A stretch of 64,000 nucleotides of DNA from Rosa chinensis (Eukaryota; Streptophyta; Magnoliopsida; Rosales; Rosaceae): the NCBI RefSeq assembly GCF_002994745.2, contig NC_037094.1, positions 65,378,989-65,442,988 of the forward strand. Reading direction: 5' to 3'. The notes below the pieces were generated by a model. The model did not search any database. It was not told the origin of the DNA and saw nothing but the letters and a program-made list of their open reading frames with translations. Below are positions 11,024 to 23,142 of this stretch, piece by piece. The position numbers and the translations under genes were made by a program. Position 1 is the stretch's first letter. Each line of letters starts with the position of its first letter.

Positions 11024-12325
11024 TCAAGGTGGCTCAAAGGATGTTGTCTTACCACCCACAACAATTGTGCTAGCATTACTATCATTTCCAAAACATCTAG
11101 CAATTGAAGAAGCGAGCTTGTAGCTTGGAGGTGGAGGCCAATCATACCTCTTTGGCATTTCCTTCTTCTTCACAACTCCGCAAGTCTCCCTTAATTTCTT
11201 GATGGACTCCTCTTGTGCTTCACTCAATGGTGAACTTTTCTTCTTGTGTTGCTCATAAGTCTCAAGAGTAGGGGTTGTTTGCTTGTCAAGTTTAATAGTA
11301 GGCTCCAAAGTAGAAGTAGGAACTACATCATCATGCTTCAATGGTGGTTCATGGTCATAGCCCCAAATAGGTGAGAAATGATCTTGTGCACGGATTGTAG
11401 GCTTAGAAGGATTCAAAGGTCCAAAGATCCGCTCACTCTTGGCTTCATTATCCTTCACCAAATCAATAGAGAATACCTCCTTCATAATATCTGGCGGATA
11501 GAATGGATTGCATACTTTGATCTTCACTTTGTCACCTAACACCTTGAGTCTAATGGTACCCTTCAATACATTGATCTTCACACCCGCCGTTGCCATAAGT
11601 GGTCGGCCTAGAATGATAGGTAACTCATTGTCAAGGTAGGGGTCTTCACCCATATCTAACACTAAAAAGTCGGCCGGTAGAATAAATTTATTTACTCTCA
11701 CTAGCACATCCTCTACAACTCCCACCGGACGCCTTGTGCTACGATCCGCTAATTACAATCTAATCGATGTGGGCTTCAACTCACCAATTTGTAGCTTCCG
11801 ATATATAGCCAAGGGCATCAAATTGACACTCGCCCCTAAGTCCATGAGAGCTCCTTCAAACACTTTCTCTCCTATGGTACACCCTATGGTAAAGCTCCCC
11901 GGATCTTGCATTTTTGGTGGTAGTCTTCGTTGGATAATTGCACTTACTTCCTCCTTCAACTCAAATGTCTCATCGGCTTTAAATTTCTTTTTATTCATGC
12001 ACAAGCTCTTGAGAAATTGAGCATACACCGGCACTTGATGAATGAGGTCCATCAATGGGATATTGACATCCACTTTCTTAAATATTTCTTGTATCTCCCT
12101 CATCAAGCCACTCTTCTTCTTACCCCTCTTTGAGTTATCTCTTCTTGCGGCATTAGGATAAGGAAGTGGTGGCTCCGGTGCATTCAAATCAAGAGGTGGA
12201 TCAAATGTGAGACTTCCGGTAGTGCCCCTAAGGGTAGTCACGGTCCCACTAGGGTTCTTAGCCCTCAAGGCCTCGCCTAGTGATGAGTAGATCGGACAAC
12301 TCCTATCCCTAGAGCTACCATGCAT
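11024..12325 (-). pseudogene. Element E aspartic protease region
   Basis: The first frame (12325-11753) ends in the Athila-type protease active site MDLGASVNLMP (about 11826-11860). An in-frame TAA then replaces what is usually a glutamine before LADRS. The same frame resumes as GVVEDVLVRVNKF, PADFLVLDMGED, then PIILGRPLMATA and the KINVLKGTIRLKV segment. After residue 110 of the second piece it becomes low-complexity and acidic, ending at a stop (11024) with no RT following. Known role: processing of the gag polyprotein. The stop codon makes this copy defective. Confidence 0.82.
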
Positions 12326-12358
12326 ATGTAAATCTTCCTCCTTATTCCTCCCCTCATT

Positions 12359-14746
12359 TTATCTAGAAGTAGATGGCTCAAACTCATGAGTGGTGGGTCT
12401 AATGTCATCAAGAACCTTCCTAGAGGTGTTATCGGCCGTAGATGAGTCCCTAGCCTTCATGGCCTCACCATCTAATTTAGGGTCCGAGACATCCTCATCC
12501 CTAGAAGTCTTCTTTCTCAACAAAGCTCTTTCCTTGCCACTATCAATCAACCCATGTTTGCTTGCATTGTTCTCAAAGGACAAGAAACCATAACCTTTAC
12601 CAAGAATAGCTTCTCCGGAGGGTACATTTTCTTCCCCTCCAGCTACCTTATCCACCCCCTTATTTCTTACTTTGGCATTCAAACTCACATCACCCACTCC
12701 ATATTTACCAGAAGGTACATTTTCTTCCCTTCCGGTCCCATCCTCCTTGTAATATAAAGAATCATGATGCAAATACAAATTATCATCAACAACATGGCCA
12801 AGAGGTACATTTTCTTCCCTCTTGGCCCCATATGAATGCAAACCGACATCATCATCAAATAAAGGATTTGTACGGAGATTAGAAGATGTAGGCATGTAAA
12901 CATGATTATCATATACCTTTCCCGAACGTAGGGTGGTGATGGCATTGCATTCATGGAGTTTTCCTCTTGGGTTTGGCTCCGGTTGTGAAGGTAAGGCTCC
13001 TTTTGGTCTCTCACTCATGTTGGTGGCCATTTGGCCCACTTGTACCTCTAATCTAGCCATGCCTTGTTGTAGAGTTTGATACCCGTGAACTAGTGAAGAG
13101 ATGCTTTGCTTGGTATCCGCATTAGTAGAAGTTTGAACCTTGAGAAACTCTCCCATCAAATCTTCAAAATTCGGCTTCTTTGGTTCACTTGGAGCTTGAA
13201 TAGGAATGCCTTGAAGAATATGAGGGGAATTGTAGTTCTCGCCTTGGTGGGAACCTTGAAATGAGCTAGGATTTCCTTGAATCTTGCTACCACTATAGCC
13301 AACACCTTGTGTAAACCCGGGAGGGGTGTTTTGACCATGAAATCCTTGACTTGAGGTAGCTAGATTGGCCTTGAGAATTAGACCCATATGCTTGCTGTCC
13401 ATGTTGACCATATTGTGAAAAATGAGTGCTTCCTTGGTGTTCATTGCCATAATTAGCAACATTTGATGAGTCTTGACCTTGGCCACCTCTAAAGCTTTGC
13501 TTTCCACCTTGAAATGCACTAGATGAACCTCCTTGGTCTCTCCAAGAGAAATTGGGATGATTCCTCCAACCGGGGTTATAAGTATTAGAGTAAGGATCAT
13601 TTCTTTGGTTCCTTGGCACAAAATTACCCACTTGGTTCACTTGTTCTTCAATAAAGTCCGGAAACTTGGATGAGAAGTGACACTCTTGAGTGGAATGTGC
13701 TAGACTCTCACAAAGCAAACATGATGTAGAAGTTGCCATCTTGACTTGGGCTTGAGGAGGATTCCGGTTCACTTGGTTTAGAAATTGGTCAATCTTGCTT
13801 TCTAGCCTCTTGAACTCATGCATAGAAGGCCCGGATGATGTTCCTTGAACCTCATAGATTCCACCACGGCTTGATGTGTTGTCCTTGCTAGGTGCTTGTT
13901 GTCTCCTTGCATCATGATCATCCCAATGAAGGGAATTAAGTGAAAGCTCTTCATATGTGTCCCAAGCGGCATCGGGAAGCTTGCTTGCAATAGTCCCACC
14001 ACTAAAAGTGTCAACTCTTTGTCTTTGGTCCGCCATCAATCCTCTATAGAACTTGTCCACAAGAAACCACTTCTCTAACCCATGGTGAGGACATGACATC
14101 TCAAGATCCTTAAAGCGCTCCCAACACTCGTGAAAACTTTCTTGAGGGTGTTGTCTAAATGCAATTAGCTCATCTCTAACATTGGAAGTTCTTGAAGAAG
14201 GATAGTACTTTCCTAAGAAAGTTTCTTGCATCTCAACCCATATACGTATTGATCTAGGAAGCAACTTGCTCAACCACTTTCTTGCATGGTTCTTGAGTGT
14301 GAAAGGGAATATATAAGCTTCAAACCATTAGAAGTGAGACCATTAGGTTGAACGGTAGTACACACTTGCTCAAACTCCGCAATGTGGTCATAAGGATTTT
14401 CCAAATCCATGCCATTAAATGTGGGTAGAATGCTCAACGTAGTTGGCTTGATCTCAAAGTGATGGTCACATGGAGGGAGTACAATGCAAGAAGGGTGATC
14501 AACAATAGTGGGGCCAGTATACTCCCTCATAGTCTTGCCTTGGGGAGGATTTTGTGCGTCTCCCATGTTGACTTCTCCTTGTGAATGTCTTAGAGGTACT
14601 CTCTCTTGATCAAGAACTCGAGGTGGAGCACTCTCGGTTACTAATGGCCTTCGAATCCTCCTTCTTGGTCTCCCTCTAGTGTCCTCACTCAATACCCTTC
14701 CGCTTCTAAGAGTGATCGGTTGGTATGAAGAAGATGCTTCGTTCAT
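12359..14746 (-). pseudogene. Element E gag
   Basis: The N-terminal frame starts MNEASSSYQPITLRSGR at 14746 and contains the start of the gag domain (PTFNGMDLENPYDHIAEFE). Near 14270 the frame shifts into WVEMQETFLGKYYPSSRT, ESFHECWERFKDL and KFYRGLM. A CCHC zinc knuckle (CLLC, AH, EC) lies near 13680-13725. Near 13300 it shifts again into a long QGF-, GREENVPSG- and NVPSG-repeat-rich tail (to 12359). Athila gag proteins have this arrangement. At least two frameshifts make it a pseudogene. Confidence 0.82.
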
Positions 14747-15232
14747 ACACCTTGAAACAAAAATGAGACCACGTAATGAGTACTCAAGAATTCACAAAAA
14801 TAGGCAATGAGACTCCAATTTCACTTTTTACAATGAATGAGAGGGGGTTAAGAAGAGAAAGTAAGACAACAATTAAACAAGAAAATAAAATAACAAAAGC
14901 AAAGAAATGATGAAAACCAACAACTCAAGAAGTTAACGACTAAGTAGGAAACCTAATAAAAAGCTAGCAAACAAGTCAAGGCAAGTGACGATCGCTATCG
15001 ATGCTCATGTCTTACATGTACTACAAAGTAATACAAGGCCCGTCACTTCGATAGAAATAATCACAACGTCTCAACAAACAAACACACAAGTAGGAAATAA
15101 TCTAATAAGAAAAGTAAAATAAAGAAACAGTTTTTTTTTTTAATCTAAACAAACAAAGAAAATTAATTAAAATTAAGAAAATAATGCAAGTGACCTAACA
15201 ACCAAAAACCAAGGGATTAAAGCTATTACACT

Positions 15233-15254
15233 TTAATCCCCGGCAACAGCGCCA
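15233..15254 (-). other. Primer binding site of element E
   Basis: TGGCGCTGTTGCCGGGGATTAA on the minus strand, two bases from the LTR end. This is the PBS form usual for Athila-type elements. Confidence 0.82.
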
Positions 15255-15256
15255 TT

Positions 15257-16928
15257 TGATTTGTGTGCTTAAATGCAACTTACGCGCAATAAGGGCACGG
15301 TCATCAAAGAAGTGGGAAATATTTGAACCCGAAATTATCGTACCACGGGGATTGAAAAGCTAACTTTAATCCTTGGTTATGCCGATTACTAAGTCACCAA
15401 CAATTTAACAAAAAAAACCTAGAAAAATAGCACCAAGCTATTTACATGCCTGGCTTGGAACAACCAAGCCTAAAATTAGTCAAGAGAACCACAAATAAAT
15501 GCGGAAACTCACAACCAAATGGTATGGACAATGAAAGTGGTTTGTGAAATTTGATTTTTTTAATTGCGAAGAAAATAAAATTAACAATTGAAAATTAAAA
15601 TTAAAGATAATAGAAACTAATCAAGAAATGAAAATTAGGTCACTAGGGTATACTCCTAGCCAAATTTAATGCATAAATATATTCCAACAATGGTCACTCA
15701 ATTCATAGTGGCATCAAGAACCGTACCCAAGGCTTTTCAAGGCTCATGGGTCATTAGAATCCTTAAAGGGTATTCCTACTCCGGATCAAGGGTCTTAGAA
15801 ACTCAATTGGGACAATCTAGAGCCTTGTTAGGGCCTCTAGTTGCACCAAAAGGTGAAGAGTCATAGAATCAAGGTTCCCAAGCTAGCCAATACGGCAATC
15901 GGAATTGGTATTGTAACTAACCATATTCTAAACAAGTGTCCTAGCCATAAATTAGAGAAGTGATTTGGTCCCCTAATTTGTTCTAGACATGCTCATTTAC
16001 ACAATCAAGAGTTAATCAAGCTCCTAAGCATGCATCTAAGCCAAATATTATAGAATAGAACATATGCCAAACACGAAATTGAAAACCATTGAATCAAAAC
16101 ATATTTATTACATAAAATCCATGCTAGGGTTCAAGCCGTAGCTTCCTAAATAGACTACTCACAACCCATCCACAAATCAACAATAAAATACATCAATTAA
16201 AGAGGTAAAAGTGAAGAGGAGTAAGAAGTCACAGGAACAAGTCACAAATTGCTATGGAGCAATTATGACAAGCCTTGATTTATGGCTTCCCACTTTTACC
16301 CAATCTCAAATGTTGATGCTCCTTGAAATCTCTTGAGAAATTGATGAGGAACTGATGTGGAGTAGTGAAGATTAAAAGAAAATATAAAGTGGTAATGGTG
16401 GTGTGGTGTTTTGGAGAAGAGGAGAGGAAGAAGTGATGGGTTGAAATCTACTGTGTGCGGCGCTGTTGATTGAGAGGAAGAGAGTCGTGATAGATGAAAA
16501 TGGGAATAGGGTTGGCTACCATATATATGGGGTCGTGGTGGTCATGTGTGGGTTAATTGGATGATAACAAAAGCTTGTTTGTTTGGGCTGCAGAGAAGAT
16601 AATGGGTCTGACAGTTCGGTGGGGCACACATTTGATGGGCTTGATTAATTAACCATATTGGTTAATTAATATGTTTTGCTGCTGCGTTTTGTGTGTTGCT
16701 CAATTAAGCTTAATTTAATTGTATAATTAAGATATTACAATTTCGTCTTTTTGTCAAAACTTCGAATGATCCATTTTTGATCATTTCTTCTTGTTTCCGC
16801 AACTTCGTTTATTTCCTACAAAATAAATAAAAACGAATTAATTATATTATAATTGGCTCAAGAATTAACTTATTTTTAGTGTTTTAGATACAATTACATG
16901 CATAAAAATGTGTGTAATCATCTGCACA
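15257..16928 (-). repeat. 5' LTR of element E (about 1.67 kb)
   Basis: On the minus strand it begins TGTGCAGATGATTACAC at 16928 (or two bases later) and ends at 15257 with AAATCA just before the PBS. The 1.6-1.7 kb length suits Athila LTRs. The U3 start cannot be confirmed because the other LTR and target duplication are outside the window. ORFs inside are not convincing. Confidence 0.75.
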
Positions 16929-17749
16929 TTGACATTAACATATATTAATGACTTGGCGTACCCAATCAACATGCAAATCCATAATAACCTCTTCCCCCAC
17001 ACCCTAGCCGATCTTTCCTCCCACTAATCAAAGATTCAAGAACCAATAAGATATCGCCACTTATGATTGAACATTTCATTTAAAAGATAAACAAATTAAG
17101 TACTTCAAATGGAGAACAAAATATTAATCAATGGAGCTCTTAATTCAGAAGCGTTTTGGTATAATTAATTGTTTAAGACTGACTACGAGTTTGGATAATT
17201 TGAAGCACCCTGCATAACCATACTTTATAGCACTAACCAACTGAGCTCCATATTACATAATTGATAAAATAAAATAAAATATAAAAACAAGGGGAAAAAA
17301 ACTAACAATATGACCTTACTGCAGTAAATATCTATTGTCCAAGAAGTAAATCTGTCAGTTGACATATTCCCAAAACTAGAGTATAAGATACTAGCTATGC
17401 TGAAACTAACAATCTGAATAATATATAGCTTACTTTCACAAGTATAACAATGAACACAGAAACGCTGTCATAACAAACAATGTTGTCGTATGCCTAGGCA
17501 TCATCTGTACCTGTACAATTTGAAGCTACTGCTGCAGAGACCAACACTACATCTATGGAGCTTTGCTACAGAGACCAAGGTTTGTTCCAGGTACCATCAT
17601 ACAATTTACAGATTGAAGGCCAAAAGACCCGAAGCTAATTTGATAAAGAGAAGCGAAAAACCAGAACAATCAATGAATTACATTTTCAATACCTGACAAA
17701 CTACAATCTGATTTCAGATTTATCAGTCCTAACAACAATGTGACCTTAC
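16929..17749. other. Flank of element E and lower part of NOC4-like remnant
   Basis: AT-rich DNA without a readable gene. It contains a tRNA-like piece (17192-17257). At about 17488-17540 there is a partial copy of the 5' exon of the NOC4-like remnant: GCAGCAGTAGCTT, then ACAGGTACAGATGATGC on the minus strand, matching 19490-19540. Confidence 0.5.
17192..17257 (-). repeat. tRNA-like segment, probable SINE head remnant
   Basis: The minus strand reads GGAGCTCAGTTGGTTAGTGC, which matches a tRNA D-arm/A-box. About 25 bases later comes GTGCTTCAAATTATCC, a degenerate B-box. The stems do not form a clean cloverleaf, so it is not a functional tRNA. A tRNA-derived SINE is the simplest reading, though a decayed tRNA copy is possible. 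Confidence 0.4.
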
Positions 17750-19565
17750 CGGACATCAATATACTTGAAATACTTTGATGCAAGCAAGTCTACCAAGACA
17801 TACGGCGACGTTGTAGAGTACACCTAGTGATAACAACAAAGATCTCTTCAAATAGCAATAGAGGAAAATCAAAGCCTGATCAAGTCTATAGAGAAAACCA
17901 TAACTTACAGTGTTACGAAGAAACCTATGGAATATAGCAGAGTGAAACCTTCCTCCATTTCCCAACATCACAAACTCCTCCATCAGTGTATCCAACACCA
18001 CCTCCTAACAGCATTATCAAATTTCAAATTAGAAGTAAAGATATCTATAATTATCTGAATTGCTGTAAATAAAAAATAAAATAAAAATAAAAAAAACCTT
18101 GAGAGTTTCATCAGATTCCAGCGAAAGAAGGAGCTAGATGAGGGACTCGATGAGCTCGTCGAACTTGGACCGGAGCCAAGTGCGGTGTATGAACTCGGGG
18201 TCGTCGTTTCGACCAATCATACATTACATAAATATATTCCCAGACCAAACCAAGCCTTTAGGTCCACTAACTTAAACAATGCCAAACCAAGCCTCTAATT
18301 GTAATCTAGTTTCTGCCAAGTACTCACTCACGTCTGCAACTTAACTCCCAGAAGAAGACAATTATACATATATGTATCCCTTATTCATTCCAGAATTACA
18401 AGAACACCAAAGCAAATTTACAATTGAATGACCCTACCTCCAGGCAACCTTTAATAAAGCTTATACCCATACTCCAATAAAGAGCATTATAACACTCTAA
18501 TTGTTAAACAACCAGCCAACTTGTCTCACTTTAATTATTAACAAACAATTGAACAATTGAGCTAATTTGTCTCATGAAGTCCAAACAGAACGTCATCATC
18601 TCAACAAGAAATAAAGACCCAGCAACATCTTCATACAAGCTTTCCAACGTAATCTACAATCACCACACAGCAATCTCATTCAAGTATCAAAACAATCCCA
18701 ACTAAGTTAATTAAGCCTTCAGTAACAATTCTCCAATGTCCATAGAACCCAACTTATTCCAACTCCAACTCTCAATCAACAAACCAACTATAATTAAATC
18801 AATTAATGAACTCAAAACATGATTATGAATTCAAACGTTTCGGACAACTCTACCACAACACCAATTCCCTTTAATAACTCAAATTGAACCCAAATAGGAA
18901 CTGAATTTGAATTCATAATAAGAAGGCATAATTACCTGAATTTGATCAATACCCAGTCAAGGAGCCTTCACCCAAAATCTCTCTCCTTCAACTAACGTAC
19001 TGCACAACTCCAACCTTTCACTTGCCAGAGTTTTTCGATCAAAATCCAACTCCACTCCTCTATCTTTCCTCAATTCCATACCTTGATTCAAAAACATTTT
19101 ATCAATTTCCCCCAACCTTTAGATCAATTCGAAAATACCAACTGCATAGCATAAAAGCTTACCATAGCGGTGAACTGATCCCAATCTAGACTCCAAAGCC
19201 CAAACCTTTGATTTTTGATACTAGAATGGAGATGAGAATATCAATGTCTGAGTTCTCTGTTCTCAGCAAGGATGGGTGAGAAAGTGATTGAGTTTTGGAT
19301 AGATGTAGGTGAGATGACGATGGGTGTAATCGGTAGTTTGATTCGACAACGTATTGAGGCGGCGAGGTTGGTGTGACGTAGGAGAGGAGCTTAGGGAGGT
19401 TGTTCATGTGGGTTCTAGAGGTTCGGAGGTCGGAGAGCCTGGTCTTTTCTGCTTCTGCTTTTGCTTCTTTGACAGAATGGAGGCCACGGTTGCATCATCT
19501 GTACCTATAGAATTTAAAGCTACTGCTGCTTCCACACGCCGTTCGGATGAGCTCGACATGAGAAA
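17750..19565 (-). pseudogene. NOC4-like nucleolar complex protein gene, 5' half, decayed
   Basis: Three exon pieces on the minus strand match the start of plant NOC4, a nucleolar protein of 40S ribosomal subunit maturation. Exon 1 (about 19565-19190) has VASILSKKQK, then after a frameshift MNNLPKLLSYVTPTSPPQYVVES. Exon 2 (about 18220-18104) has DDPEFIHRTWLRSKFDELIESL, then an in-frame TAG. A GT-AG intron (18103-18001) joins exon 2 to exon 3, VVLDTLMEEFVMLGNGGRFHSAIFHRFLRNT. A further exon near 17800-17755 reads LLASKYFKYIDVR before GTAAGG. The usual initiator Met of VASILSKK appears as GTG. The 3' half of the gene is not seen. I identify the family from memory of its conserved segments. Confidence 0.72.
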
Positions 19566-19566
19566 C

Positions 19567-19828
19567 CCACTGGATTCGACAAGAGGAGCCTAAATTAAGA
19601 TACCCAAAGAGAATAATCCCTCAATCCAGTGGCCACCAAGTTCTTCGAAACTCAATTTGGTGGGTGACGTTGAGATCGATGAGAAAGGAAAAGAGGGGTT
19701 GTGGGAGAAAACGAGGGTTTGAGAGAAATAGGGACTTTCTAATCATCAACCAAAGCACACAGATCTACTAGAAGAAAAAGTGAGAGACAGATGAGACAGA
19801 GTGAAAAATCTGAGCTCCAATTTGGTTT
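19567..19828 (-). other. Upstream region of NOC4-like remnant / left flank of element B
   Basis: GA-rich DNA without ORFs, upstream of the NOC4-like exon 1. It is contiguous with 31704-31898 once element B is removed, because the two sides are joined by the GGTTT target duplication. That right-hand piece ends in a CACTA terminus, so this stretch may lie inside a CACTA element. Confidence 0.5.
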
Positions 19829-19833
19829 GGTTT

Positions 19834-20346
19834 TGTACTTACATAGGCATTCACAAGCATAATTAGCTATAATGAGCCACGCTCATGCTACCACTAGAGG
19901 TACAACTCCCGCTGAAGGAGTGACCCACAGAAACACAGCCAAACAAGTTATCGCCTGAGCCCCTGCTCGCCACCAGATCGTTGCTGACGCGCCGCCACGC
20001 GCCACGCCAAGTTAGTATCAGTAGCTTCAGAAGCTGGGGACTGAAGCACGTCAGTCCCACATCGAAAATATGGAGAAGATCAGTTCCCTCCTCACCTATA
20101 AAAAGTTTTCTCCTCTCTCCTCATTGATTACTCAATTAATACTTACCTACTCTTACTTTGTCAACATAAATACATTGACTAACTTAGGCATCGGAGAAGA
20201 GAAGACCGTCTGACGCGGTCTCTCCTCTGACGCCCTCTGTATTTTACTTGACAGGTAGCGAGAACTTTGAGTATTATTGATAACAGTCCGCCTATCGGAC
20301 CAGCGTTAGTAAATGTTTAGTTACCGCTGAACTTTGAATATTAACA
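19834..20346 (+). repeat. 5' LTR of element B (513 bp)
   Basis: Starts TGTACTTACATAGGC and ends AATATTAACA. Contains CACCTATAAAAAG, a TATA-like box, near 20092-20104. Confidence 0.93.
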
Positions 20347-20366
20347 TTGGCGCCGTCTGTGGGAAC
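20347..20366 (+). other. Primer binding site of element B
   Basis: TTGGCGCCGTCTGTGGGAAC immediately follows the LTR, as in A and C. Confidence 0.9.
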
Positions 20367-20399
20367 CCTTAAACAAAAGGCCACCCCACCATATCCACT

Positions 20400-22170
20400 A
20401 TGACTAACGGTAGCGGGGGGAACGCTGAAGAGCAGGCGGATCAACCCACCAATCCCCACCCCAACCCCACGGCCAACGTTAATCCAGCGGTTAACGTTAA
20501 CCATGCACTATTCATCACACTAGTCAACCCCAGCAGGGAACCCCAGGCCAGTTACCTGACCCCGTCAACTCAAACTACAACGGAGGCTCAGCCAAGCGGC
20601 AGCTGCCCCCCGGTAGAGGACTTCGCCGCTATGTATGAGCTGGCACTAGCGGACCTTCACAAGGCAAATAGAGAACGCGAGCATGAATGCAGAGAAAAGG
20701 CCTAGGCCCAAAAGCAGGTAGCCACACTGATGTCAAAATTTGATGAACTAAAGAAGGCACTGGAAGAGAACGCTAACCTAGCGCAAAGCGAACAGTCGCG
20801 GAGCACTAGGCGCAGTCAGCCCACCACCGGTGGATTGATACACGGACCAATAATGCAGATGCAAGTACCGTTGAACCCACCAGAGCTACGGGGAATGGGA
20901 CCACCTCCTAAACCCCGACTAATGTTGGAGTAGGAGGGGGAGTCACAGCCACATGCCAGCCGCTCAACAATTAGGGCCAGAACCGAGGGTAATATGCCTG
21001 TCCCTAGGCGAGAGCTGGTTCAGCGGGGCATCTAGAAAGGACCCAATGGAGACACAACCGCCATAATACTGGAGCGGATGCAGCAATTAGAACAAAGGTT
21101 AATTCGGGACGAGGCAGGCGCCCCAGCGCCAATACCAAATCCACTCTTTGCGTCCAGACCAGGACCACTCACCGCCAGGATCCTACATGCCATCCGCCTG
21201 GCACACGCAAAAACACCAAAGATGCCACATTACGGCGGCATGACTGACCCCTTTGTCCATATGGACACCTTCAAAAAAGTCACCAATAAAAAGGGGTTCG
21301 ATGACGCCACCCTCTGCCACTTGTTCAGCGAAACGCTTGATAGTGAGGCTATGAGTTGGTTTTTTGAGTGCCCGCCGGGATCCATTGACTCATTTCATGC
21401 CCTATCAAATGCTTTCCTTTCGCGGTTCATCCTATTGGCTGCCGGCCACCACAATACAACTCAGCTTTTCAGCCTCAAGCAGGGGGCGGAGGAAACACTG
21501 AAGGCGTTTGTCACCAGGTGGCGAGTGGCTACATCCCAGTGCTGCGATCTCAACAAGACAATGGCTCTGGCAGCTTTCAAGCAGGGACTCCTCAAGGGGC
21601 CATTTCTCTATCACCTCAATTACTATCATCCCAAAGCCACTTACGACCATGTCATGAGTGAGGCCGTCATCCATGCACAGGCAGAATTCATCACATATAG
21701 AGAAACCACCCCCCCCCATCACCACCAACACCTATAAAATCCACCCAACCCTCCTCCAGCCATCAGGAAACTGCCAACAAAACCTCTGCTGCTCCTCCAA
21801 CTGATAAGAAGAGGGAATGGCAACAGAGCAGCCACCATAGCAAGCGGTAGAAGGATCAACATTACACCAAGGGTAACTGCTCATTCGAGGGAGATAACCG
21901 TAATAAACCAACGGAGTCATCCCAGCGGTACGCAGTGTTCACTGTCCTTAAGGCCTCATACAAGGAAATATACGACCAGTGCAAAGACCAGATTCCGCCA
22001 CCACCCCTAAGAAAATATCCATGGGTGGGAAAACCCAGAAACACCGGCAAATGGTGCAAATATCACGAGGACAGCAGCCACAACACTAACAATTGTAACG
22101 CCCTAAAAACAGCCATTGAAACCTTATACCGAGACGGTAAAATGGAGCAATTCAGGGTACATCAGCCACC
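20400..22170 (+). pseudogene. Element B gag
   Basis: Starts at ATGACTAACGGTAGC. Contains the coiled-coil-like LHKANREREHECREKA, the gag domain (PHYGGMTDPFVHMDTFKK, ETLDSEAMSWFFE, FVTRWRVATSQC) and the CHHC knuckle (CKYH, SH, NC, near 22054-22100). Stops at about 20703 (TAG), 20931 (TAG; CAG in C), 21033 (TAG; CAG in C) and 21848 (TAG; CAG in A) break it into pieces, and there is a frame change near 21730. The last piece (21935-22170) continues without a stop into the protease frame. Confidence 0.88.
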
Positions 22171-23142
22171 ACCTGTGATCGCTAACATCGAGCCCTTGGG
22201 CCACATCAACACCATCGACGGTGGTGCTCCAATCACCAATATGTCTCATAGGGCAAAGAAGCGTTACGCACGTGCCAACCACCCCAAGGAGGTGTGTAAT
22301 ATCCGCTACGAGAGATTCGCCAAGCTCCCCAAATCTAGTTGGGAGCCCATTACCTTCTCAGAGAAGGAGGAACGCGGAGTACATCTGCCCCACGACGATC
22401 CATTCTTGATCGACGCCATACTCGATAGATGGTCAGTGGGAAGGATCCTTGTCGATAGCGGGTCCGCGGTAAATGTCATCTTCAATAGGTGCTACGACAA
22501 ACTCCGGCAAAATAAAAAACTACTACAGGATCATGAGCCATTGCTTAGCTTCTCCGGTGACGTCACACAGCCATTGGGCTTTGACTATATGCAACTGGTT
22601 ATCGGCACCAGTCCGCGAACGGCGGAGATCCATACGGATTCATCATCGTGGACTGTTTTAGCTCATACAATGCCATCATCGGTCGACCGGCACTTAACAA
22701 ACTCAAGTGCATCATCGCCGGGTACATGTTCTTCATGAAGTTCCCCACACCCAACGGAACAGGTTGTGTGAGGGGAAGCCAACAATTGGCAAGCGAATGC
22801 TATTCCACAACCGTGGCACGATTAGCACGCCGCCATGAAATATTAACATTGGAAAATCATGCAGCGGCGCCAGATATCTTCGAGGACCCCAGAGACGAAG
22901 AGAAGAAGTATGTCAAAAAGGAGCCTGTAAACCCAGAGACATCTTTGAGGGTTATCAACATCTCTGACGAGCACCCTGAACGAACAGTCCGCATCGGCGC
23001 TCAGCTCGACCCAGAGGTAGCGGCTAAACTCACCCAGTTTCTACGTGACAACGCCGCCGTCTTTGCATGGTCCTACGCTAACATGCCAGGCATCTCCCCC
23101 GAGATCATCACTCATAAATTAAGTATCAAACCATCCGCCTAG
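22171..23142 (+). pseudogene. Element B aspartic protease region
   Basis: Contains NTIDGGAPITNMSHRA, GVHLPHDDPFLIDAIL and the active site LVDSGSAVNVIF near 22450-22485. A frameshift near 22640 moves SSYNAIIGRPALNKLK into the next frame. The C-terminal linker (HPERTVRIGAQLD, FLRDNAAVFAWS) leads to the RT domain. A TAG at about 23140 ends the frame just before RT. Confidence 0.87.

Larger units (their letters stand above)
7463..16928 (-). mobile_element. Element E: Athila-like gag-protease element without visible RT/integrase
   Basis: On the minus strand: 5' LTR (15257-16928), PBS (15233-15254), gag (12359-14746) and aspartic protease (11024-12325). A long non-coding stretch then reaches the insertion site of element A at 7463, so the 3' end lies beyond the window. 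The PBS TGGCGCTGTTGCCGGGGA and the gag and protease sequences fit the Athila branch of Ty3/gypsy. Reverse transcriptase, RNase H and integrase motifs are absent from the 3.5 kb (about 2.5 kb excluding a hAT insertion) between protease and element A. They could in principle lie beyond A, but the sequence after protease already looks like 3' non-coding DNA. Probably a non-autonomous derivative. Confidence 0.8.

Noticed and set aside
17192..17257. Functional tRNA gene
   Set aside because: A-box and a weak B-box exist but acceptor and anticodon stems do not pair; treated as a SINE/tRNA remnant.
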